DNA of 18,482 bases from JALORV01 sp044225415 (GTDB lineage: Bacteria; Pseudomonadota; Gammaproteobacteria; Burkholderiales; Burkholderiaceae_F). This document shows positions 12,845 through 18,482 of the stretch, in pieces. The stretch spans positions 1 to 18,482 of the forward strand of contig JBGAIO010000012.1 of the NCBI GenBank assembly GCA_044225415.1. Reading direction: 5' to 3'. Position 1 is the first letter of the stretch; the number at the start of each line of letters is the position of its first letter. The notes beneath the pieces were generated by a model, which had not been told where the DNA came from, ran no database searches, and was given only the letters and a program-made list of their open reading frames with translations. The translations under genes and the position numbers were made by a program.

Positions 12845-13876
12845 ATGAGCGTCATCACCCACTCGTGGGCGATGCGGCTCGGAGAGTGGATCTCCGGACG
12901 CCGCGGACCCGAAACCGGCGAAGTGGTGCTCGACCGCCGCCGCGTCTACATCCTGCCCACGCCCGCCGGCGTGCTGTTCGGCGCCGCGATGATCATGCTG
13001 CTGGTCGGTTCGATCAACTACAGCCTGCAGCTCGGCTATGCGCTGACCTTCCTGGTGACGGGCATGGCCATCGTCGGCATGCACACCACGCATTCGAACC
13101 TCGCCAACACGGTGCTGCGCGGCGTGCGCGTCGAGCCTGTGTACGCCGGCGACGTCGCGATCTTCCAGCTCACCGCCGCCAACCCGACGACGCTGGACCG
13201 CTACGCACTGCGCTTCTCCTTCATCGGGCCACCGCGCCCGCGCCGCTGGTTCGAGGGATTCCTGGCCGTGGTCGGTGGCGGACGACGCGTGGCGGCCACC
13301 CCCTTCGTCAGCACCGAACTGCCGGCGCAGGGCGACCGCGCGATCGGCGTGCCGCTGCAGGCGCCCACGCGCGGTCGGTTGCCGGCGCCGCGCATCGTCA
13401 TCGAGACGCGCTATCCCTTCGGCCTGTGGCGCGCCTGGGCGTACCTCACGCCGGCGCTGACCGCAATGGTGTATCCCAGGCCCGAAGTCGACGCGCCGCC
13501 GCTGCCCGCCACGGGCCTGGCCGGCGGTGAAGGCGTCGGCCTCGCCGCCACCGGCGACGACTTCGCGGGCGTGCGTCCCTACAACCCCGGCGATCCGCAG
13601 AAGATGATCGCGTGGCGACTGGCCGCGCGCAGCGACGAACTGTCGGTCAAGCAGTTCGATGCGCAGGGCGGCGGCGACCTGCTGCTCGACTACGACGCGA
13701 TCACCCCGCAACTGGACACCGAACAGAAGCTGTCGCGGCTGACGCGCTGGGTGCTGGACGCGGACGCGGCGCACATGCGCTATGCGCTGCGCATCCCCGG
13801 CGCGCTGGCGTTTTCCGGCACCGGCGCCGCGCATCGCGAGCACTGTCTGACGGCGCTGGCATTGCACCAGGCATGA
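12845..13876 (+). CDS. DUF58 domain-containing membrane protein
   Basis: A 343-residue protein. The ATG at 12845 is chosen, 23 nt after the moxR stop, with GAAGG about ten bases upstream; the open frame upstream of it is the moxR tail in another frame. Two hydrophobic helices lie near residues 40-80 (TPAGVLFGAAMIMLLVG and ALTFLVTGMAIVGM). The C-terminal half carries the DUF58 signature VRPYNPGDPQKMIAWRLAA, then SDELSVKQFDAQGGGDLLLD. DUF58 proteins have a von Willebrand A-like fold and are encoded between moxR and transglutaminase genes; their role is thought to be assembly or maturation of envelope complexes, but the biochemistry is unsettled. Its stop overlaps an ATG that starts a five-codon frame leading into tgpA. 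Confidence 0.93.
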   Translation: MSVITHSWAMRLGEWISGRRGPETGEVVLDRRRVYILPTPAGVLFGAAMIMLLVGSINYSLQLGYALTFLVTGMAIVGMHTTHSNLANTVLRGVRVEPVYAGDVAIFQLTAANPTTLDRYALRFSFIGPPRPRRWFEGFLAVVGGGRRVAATPFVSTELPAQGDRAIGVPLQAPTRGRLPAPRIVIETRYPFGLWRAWAYLTPALTAMVYPRPEVDAPPLPATGLAGGEGVGLAATGDDFAGVRPYNPGDPQKMIAWRLAARSDELSVKQFDAQGGGDLLLDYDAITPQLDTEQKLSRLTRWVLDADAAHMRYALRIPGALAFSGTGAAHREHCLTALALHQA

Positions 13877-13890
13877 GTCGTTCAGGATGA
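13873..13890 (+). other. Five-codon minicistron bridging the DUF58 gene and tgpA
   Basis: The DUF58 stop overlaps an ATG (ATGA, 13873-13876) that reads MSRSG and stops at 13888-13890. That stop overlaps the tgpA ATG (ATGA, 13887-13890). It covers the 10-nt gap and could re-initiate ribosomes into tgpA, which lacks a well-spaced ribosome-binding site. It may be coincidental. Confidence 0.35.
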
Positions 13891-15986
13891 GCACGACGCC
13901 GACCCTGGCTTCCGACACCCGGCCGCTGCGCGGGCTGCGGCGGGCCTTTGCGCCGATCGCACGCGTCTTCGGTCCGCAGACCTCGAGTGCTGCGCGCGAA
14001 CGGCGCGACGTCCTGGTGCTGCTGCTGGCCGTCGCGCTGGTGGTGTTCCCGCATTTCGAGCACACCGCGTGGTGGGCCACGGCCATCGTGCTGCTGCTGC
14101 TCGTCTGGCGTGTGTGGATCACGCTGACACAGCGGCCGCTGCCGGGACGCGTGGTCATGCTGCCACTGCTCGCGGCCGCCGCCGCTGCCGTCTATCTGCA
14201 GCATCGCACGCTGGCCGGGCAGGATGCCGGCGTCACGCTGCTGCTGCTGCTGATGGCGCTGAAGCTGCTGGAAATGCGCGCACGCCGCGACGTGTTCGTC
14301 GTCATCTTCCTGGCGTTCTTCATTCTGCTGATGCAGTACCTGTACGGGCAGGAGATCCAGGTCGCGGTCATCACGCTGCTGGCGGTGACGGCGCTGTTCT
14401 TCGTGCTGGTCAGCGTGAACCTCGACGACACCGACCTGCCCGCACAGCGCAAGCTGAAGCTGGTCGGCATGACGATGCTGAAGGCCGTGCCGCTGGCCGC
14501 GGCGCTGTTCGTGCTGTTCCCGCGCCTGCAGGGACCGCTGTGGGGCATGCCGGGCGAGTCCGCGCAGGGCCGCACGGGGTTGTCTAACTCGATGGCGCCG
14601 GGTTCGATCAGCCGCCTGCTCGAGTCCGAGGAAGTGGCGATGCGCGTGCGCTTCGACGGCGCCACGCCGCTGAACGACAAGCTGTACTGGCGCGGTCCCG
14701 TGTTCGGCTACTTCAACGGCCGCGCGTGGCTGCCGCTGCCGTCGAAGTCGGAGCCACCGCAGGTCTCCATCGAAGCCGATCCCCGTTCATTGGTGTCGTA
14801 TACGGTGACGCTGGAGCCGCACAAGCGCGATTGGCTGTTCGCACTGGAGGCGCCGGCCGAACTGCCGGTGGCCGATTCGCTGCAATCGCGCCTCACCTCC
14901 GACATGCAGTTGCTCGCCAGCGGACTGATCACCGAACGCATCCGCTATTCGATGCGTTCGTACACCGACTTCCGCCTCAACGCCCGCGCGTCGCCGGATG
15001 ATCTCGTCGAATGGACCGCGCTGCCGCGCGCCGTCAATCCGAAGACGCTGGCCTTCGCTGCGGAGCTGCGCCAGCGCATCGCGCCGGGCAACGATCCGCG
15101 TCACGACGAGCAGCTCGTCACGGCCGTGCTGCAGCACTTCCGCGCGGAGAAGTTCAGCTACACGCTTTCGCCGCCGCCGCTCGGCCGTCACTCGATCGAC
15201 GAGTTCCTGTTCGAAACGCGCCAGGGCTATTGCGAGCACTATGCGTCGGCTTTCGTCTTTCTGATGCGCGCGCTGCAGATCCCCGCGCGCGTGGTCACCG
15301 GCTACCAGGGCGGCGAACTGAATCCGGTCGACGGCTACCTGACCGTGCGCCAGGCCGATGCGCACGCGTGGGCCGAAGCGTGGCTGCCCGGCCGCGGCTG
15401 GGTGCGCGTCGATCCCACCGCGGCGGTGGCGCCGAACCGCATCGAACGCGGCGCGGCCGAGCTGGCCCGCCGCGCCGGCGGCGCGCTCGCTGGCATCGGC
15501 GCCGACCACTCGTGGCTGCGTTCGCTGCGCTACAACTGGGAGGCCGTGCAGAACGGCTGGAATCAATGGGTGCTGTCGTACACGCAGGACCGTCAGCGCG
15601 AATTCGTGCAGCGCCTCGGCCTCGCCCCCAGCCTGGAGAACGTGGCACTGCTGCTCGCGATCGTCATGGGTGCGCTGCTGGCGTGGCTCGCCGTCGTGTC
15701 GATGCGGGTGCGCACCGTGCACGACCCGCTGGGCGACGCGTTCCGGCTGTTGCGCGACCGCCTCGAGCATGCGGGGGTGGCGGCATCGATCTCGTGCGGT
15801 CCGCGCGAGCTCTACCGGCGCAGCCAGCGCGCCCTGGTCGAGGAAGACGTGAAGCGCGCGCGCAAGCTGCTGTCGCGCTACGAGCGGCTGCGCTACGGGC
15901 CGGATTCGGCCCGCGCCTCGCGCAGCGACATCCGCGCGTTCCGTCGTGCCATCGCGGCCTTCCGGCCGCGGCCGAATCCGCTGTGA
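13887..15986 (+). CDS. tgpA: TgpA-family membrane transglutaminase (DUF3488-transglutaminase core-DUF4129)
   Basis: A 699-residue inner-membrane protein. The N-terminal third has several helices (DUF3488 type, with segments such as VLVLLLAVALVVFPHFEH and FVVIFLAFFILLMQYLYG). A periplasmic transglutaminase core follows, then one helix near 590-612 (LLLAIVMGALLAWLAVVSM) and a cytoplasmic DUF4129-like tail rich in Arg. The catalytic triad is Cys449 (RQGYCEHYASAF), His493 (ADAHAWAEAW) and Asp509 (RVDPTAAVAP). The P. aeruginosa homologue TgpA is a periplasmic transglutaminase important for viability. The gene follows DUF58 by 10 nt and its TGA overlaps the GTG of the next gene, so the set is co-translated. 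The natural substrate is unknown; a cell-wall link is suggested by the lytic transglycosylase next door. Confidence 0.94.
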   Translation: MSTTPTLASDTRPLRGLRRAFAPIARVFGPQTSSAARERRDVLVLLLAVALVVFPHFEHTAWWATAIVLLLLVWRVWITLTQRPLPGRVVMLPLLAAAAAAVYLQHRTLAGQDAGVTLLLLLMALKLLEMRARRDVFVVIFLAFFILLMQYLYGQEIQVAVITLLAVTALFFVLVSVNLDDTDLPAQRKLKLVGMTMLKAVPLAAALFVLFPRLQGPLWGMPGESAQGRTGLSNSMAPGSISRLLESEEVAMRVRFDGATPLNDKLYWRGPVFGYFNGRAWLPLPSKSEPPQVSIEADPRSLVSYTVTLEPHKRDWLFALEAPAELPVADSLQSRLTSDMQLLASGLITERIRYSMRSYTDFRLNARASPDDLVEWTALPRAVNPKTLAFAAELRQRIAPGNDPRHDEQLVTAVLQHFRAEKFSYTLSPPPLGRHSIDEFLFETRQGYCEHYASAFVFLMRALQIPARVVTGYQGGELNPVDGYLTVRQADAHAWAEAWLPGRGWVRVDPTAAVAPNRIERGAAELARRAGGALAGIGADHSWLRSLRYNWEAVQNGWNQWVLSYTQDRQREFVQRLGLAPSLENVALLLAIVMGALLAWLAVVSMRVRTVHDPLGDAFRLLRDRLEHAGVAASISCGPRELYRRSQRALVEEDVKRARKLLSRYERLRYGPDSARASRSDIRAFRRAIAAFRPRPNPL

Positions 15987-17026
15987 GCTCGCCGGACGAC
16001 GTGCAACGCCGCGCGCTGCTGCTCGCGCTCGGCGCGGCGTGCATTCCCGCGCAGCGCACCGTCGCCGCCGAGCCTGACAACGGCCGCACGCCGTACCCCG
16101 CGCGCGCCGAGGTGCAGGCCTACATCGACGAACTCGTCGCGACGCAGGGCTTCGACCGTGCGCAGGTCGAGCGCTGGCTGAAAGGCGCGCGCTACTCGGC
16201 ACAGGTCGAGCGGCTGATGCAGCCGGCCATTCCCTTCGGCCAGCGCAACTGGCTCGAATACCGTGCGCGCTATCTCGACCCGGTACGCGTGCAGGGCGGA
16301 CTCGCGTTCTGGAAGCAGCACGCGAAAACGCTGGCTCGCGCGCAGACGGAGATGGGTGTGCCGGCCGAAATCATCGTCGCGATCATCGGCATCGAGACAC
16401 TGTACGGTCGCACTACCGGCAGTTTCCGCACGCTGGACGCGCTGGCCACGCTGAGCTTCGACTACCTGCGGCGCGCCGATTACTACCGCGGCGAACTCAC
16501 CGAACTGCTGCTGCTGGCGCGCGAACAGCGCGTCGACCCGGCGTCGTATCGCGGCTCCTTCGCCGGCGCCCTGGGGCTGCCGCAGTTCATGCCGGGCTCC
16601 ATCCGCCGCTGGGCGGTCGATTTCGACGGCGATGGCCGCATCGACCTGCTCGCCAGTCCCGCCGACGCGATCGGCTCGGTGGCGAGCTTCCTGGTCGCGC
16701 ACGGCTGGCAGCGCGACCTGCCGATCGCGTTCACCGTGGATGCGAGCGAAGAGATCGTCGACCGCCTGGGCCGCGGCATCCGCGCGGAAACGACGTGGAG
16801 CAGCGTGCTGGCCGAAGGCGTGACCGACGACGCGCTGCTGCCGCTCGACACGCCCGTCATCGTCATCGACCTGCCGCTGCTGAATCCCGATGGCTCGCCG
16901 GGGCGCGAATTCCGCGTCGGCACCGTCAACTTCAGCGCGCTGCTGCACTACAACCGCAGCTACTTCTACGCGGCGGCAGTCATGGACCTGGCGGCGACGC
17001 TGCGCGAACGCATGCCGACTTCGTAG
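15983..17026 (+). CDS. mltB: Lytic murein transglycosylase, MltB family
   Basis: A 347-residue exported enzyme that cleaves the MurNAc-GlcNAc bond of peptidoglycan, leaving a 1,6-anhydro end. The catalytic glutamate is Glu138 in AIIGIETLYGR. Further MltB motifs are LDALATLSFDYLRRADYY, GSFAGALGLPQFMPGSIRRW and VDFDGDGRIDL, then the C-terminal LHYNRSYFYAAAV. The GTG at 15983 overlaps the tgpA stop (GTGA); a second GTG six codons on is an alternative. A signal peptide spans about residues 9-29, and Cys20 (LGAAC) could be a lipoprotein cysteine, though the lipobox is imperfect. Overlap with tgpA suggests coupled production of a periplasmic transglutaminase and a wall-cutting enzyme. Confidence 0.94.
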   Translation: MSSPDDVQRRALLLALGAACIPAQRTVAAEPDNGRTPYPARAEVQAYIDELVATQGFDRAQVERWLKGARYSAQVERLMQPAIPFGQRNWLEYRARYLDPVRVQGGLAFWKQHAKTLARAQTEMGVPAEIIVAIIGIETLYGRTTGSFRTLDALATLSFDYLRRADYYRGELTELLLLAREQRVDPASYRGSFAGALGLPQFMPGSIRRWAVDFDGDGRIDLLASPADAIGSVASFLVAHGWQRDLPIAFTVDASEEIVDRLGRGIRAETTWSSVLAEGVTDDALLPLDTPVIVIDLPLLNPDGSPGREFRVGTVNFSALLHYNRSYFYAAAVMDLAATLRERMPTS

Positions 17027-17132
17027 GCGGCTGCGCTACAGCACAGGCCGCAGCGGCAGCCCGCTCTTTCCGATCGCGGCGGCCCGCCTATACACTCCCG
17101 CACATCATCGGCATTCACTTTCAGGAGATGCA

Positions 17133-18283
17133 ATGAGAAACGTGGCAACTGATCTATCGCGCCGTCGCCTTCTGGCAGCGGGTTCGGCCACGTTGGCGGC
17201 CACTGGTCTGTCGGCGATTGGAAGGACCTGGATTCGCTGATCATCCATACGCCGACCACCATCGAGACGCGGCGCAGCGCCTTCGGCACCGGCAACATCA
17301 CGCCGGCCGACCGGCTCTACATCCGCAACAACATCGCGGCACCGGACGTGTCGATCGTCGCCAATCGCGACGCCTGGGCGCTATCGGTGGAGGGCGTGAA
17401 GCAGCCGCGCGCACTGACGGTGGCCGACCTGAAGACGCTCGGCCTCGAGACCGTGGTGATGGTGCTCCAGTGCTCGGGCAACGGCCGCGCGTATTTCCCG
17501 TCGAAGCCCAGCGGCACGAAGTGGACCGTGGGCGCGGCCGGCAACGTGATCTGGAGCGGCGTGCCGGTCCGTGCCGTCGTCGATGCGCTCGGCGGCACCG
17601 TCGCCGGCGCGCGCTTCATGACCGGAACCGGCGGCGAGACGCTGCCGGCCAACGTCGATGCGAAGAGCATCATCGTCGAACGCTCGGTGCCGCTTGCCGC
17701 CATGCAGGATGCGCTGCTGGCGTGGGAGATGAACGGCGAGCCCGTTCCGCACGCGCACGGCGGCCCGCTGCGGTTGATCGTGCCCGGCTTCAGCGGCGTC
17801 AACAACATCAAGTACATCAAGCGACTCGCCTTCACCGCCAACGAGACCGACGCGGGCATCCAGGCCACGCGTTATCGCATCGCACCGCCCGGAACGAAGG
17901 AATCGCCGGCGAATCCGGCGGTGTGGGAAATGGATCCCAAGTCGTGGATCCTCGGGCCTGCGCCGGAGAGCGGCACGGTGAAGAGCGGCTGGGTGCAGAT
18001 CCACGGTGTGGCGATGGGCGGCACGCAGGCGCCGCGCAATGTCGACGTGTCGATCGACGGCGGCAAGACCTGGAAGGCGGCGAGTTTCGTCGGTCCGAAC
18101 ATGGGCCGCTATGCGTGGCGCCCGTTCGTGCTGCAGGCGGAGCTGAAGCCCGGCACTTACGTGATCGCATCGCGCGTGACCGATGCCACGGGCCGCGTGC
18201 AGGTGGAGACCACGCCGGACAACGTCGGCGGCTATCTCAACAGCGGCTGGCGCGCGCATGCGGTCACAGTCACCGTGGCCTGA
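17133..18283 (+). CDS. sorA: Sulfite dehydrogenase molybdenum subunit SorA (sulfite-oxidase family), frameshifted after the Tat signal
   Basis: The ATG at 17133 has AGGAG about six bases upstream and starts a Tat signal: MRNVATDLSRRRLLAAGSAT, then LAATGLSA. That frame stops at 17238-17240. From about 17213 the next frame continues the protein: DWKDLDSLIIHTPTTIETRR, LYIRNNIAAPD, and VVMVLQCSGNGRAYF, whose Cys is the molybdopterin-cofactor ligand. It then runs through GGPLRLIVPGFSGVNNIKYI and a C-terminal dimerisation domain (VDVSIDGGKTW) to the stop at 18283. About one base is therefore missing or extra near 17205-17216. The enzyme oxidises sulfite to sulfate in the periplasm and passes electrons to a cytochrome c; the next gene, one base later, encodes such a cytochrome. 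A possible -10 (TATACA) lies about 40 nt before the start. A sequencing error is the simplest reading of the shift. Confidence 0.88.
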
Positions 18284-18284
18284 C

Positions 18285-18482
18285 ATGAAAGCCCACTGCT
18301 GGCCCGGCGTGCTGGCCGGCCTGCTGGCGGTCAGTGCGGCCGTCCTCGCCGCCGACCCGGCGGATACGGGTCGGCTGCTGTTCACGAAAGACGCCACGCC
18401 GCCCTGCGCGGTCTGCCACACGCTGGCCGACGCAGGCGCGACGGGCAACGTCGGCCCGTCGCTGGATGAACTGAAGCCCGAG
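18285..18482 (+). CDS. sorB: Sulfite dehydrogenase cytochrome c subunit SorB, N-terminal fragment
   Basis: The first 66 codons only; the gene runs off the window. The ATG lies one base after the sorA stop, implying coupled translation. A signal peptide (about residues 6-23, ending VLAADP) directs it to the periplasm. CAVCH (41-45) is a CXXCH haem-c site, followed by TLADAGATGNVGPSLDELKP, a pattern typical of the small cytochromes paired with SorA. It should accept electrons from the molybdenum subunit. The distal Met ligand lies outside the window. Confidence 0.9.
   Translation, partial: MKAHCWPGVLAGLLAVSAAVLAADPADTGRLLFTKDATPPCAVCHTLADAGATGNVGPSLDELKPE

Noticed and set aside
1..18482. tRNA, rRNA, CRISPR array, transposase or phage genes
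   Set aside because: None seen on either strand; no cloverleaf-like segments, spaced repeats or mobile-element proteins. The only direct repeat of note is the short unit at the hmuU-hmuV junction.

Overview
The window is GC-rich, densely coded bacterial DNA with no RNA genes, insertion sequences or CRISPR arrays that I can see. The gene content (hemP-hmuRSTUV haem uptake, bfd-bfr, moxR-DUF58-tgpA, sorAB) points to a proteobacterium, most likely a betaproteobacterium of the Burkholderiales type. That placement is inferred from gene order and protein style, not from a marker gene.

Layout. (1) Positions 1-10291, minus strand: a haem-iron acquisition locus read hemP, hmuR, hmuS, hmuT, hmuU, hmuV, tonB, exbB, exbD, imelysin, then a di-haem (DUF1111) oxidoreductase cut by the window edge. 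From hmuR on, the gaps are 55 nt or less, or genes overlap, so this looks like one transcription unit. A Fur-box-like promoter precedes hemP. A strong intrinsic terminator lies between hemP and hmuR. (2) Positions 10371-12256, minus strand: iron storage and periplasmic ferric-iron binding. Here fbpA (start codon missing) is followed by bfd, a 15-bp perfect palindrome, bfr and a bfr terminator. (3) Positions 12259-17026, plus strand: a broken moxR AAA+ remnant, then a DUF58 protein, a TgpA-type membrane transglutaminase and an MltB-type lytic transglycosylase, tightly spaced or overlapping. (4) Positions 17133-18482, plus strand: a Tat-exported molybdenum sulfite dehydrogenase (sorA, frameshifted) and the start of its c-type cytochrome subunit (sorB).

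How it works together. HmuR takes haem across the outer membrane using TonB-ExbB-ExbD energy. HmuT binds it in the periplasm, HmuUV pumps it in, and HmuS handles or degrades it. Imelysin and DUF1111 proteins form a known iron-regulated cell-envelope pair, here placed downstream of tonB-exbBD. FbpA would bind non-haem iron, Bfr would store it and Bfd would help release it.

Oddities. Several reading frames are broken: the ABC signature motif of hmuV lies out of frame between two compensating shifts; fbpA and moxR both lose their 5' ends at the same point near 12256; moxR has two more shifts; sorA has one after its signal peptide. Sequencing or assembly error is a serious explanation for all of these. 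More likely to be genuine biology are the stop-start-coupled five-codon minicistrons between hmuU and hmuV, the terminator with a competing fold between hemP and hmuR, and the almost leaderless, Fur-overlapped hemP promoter.
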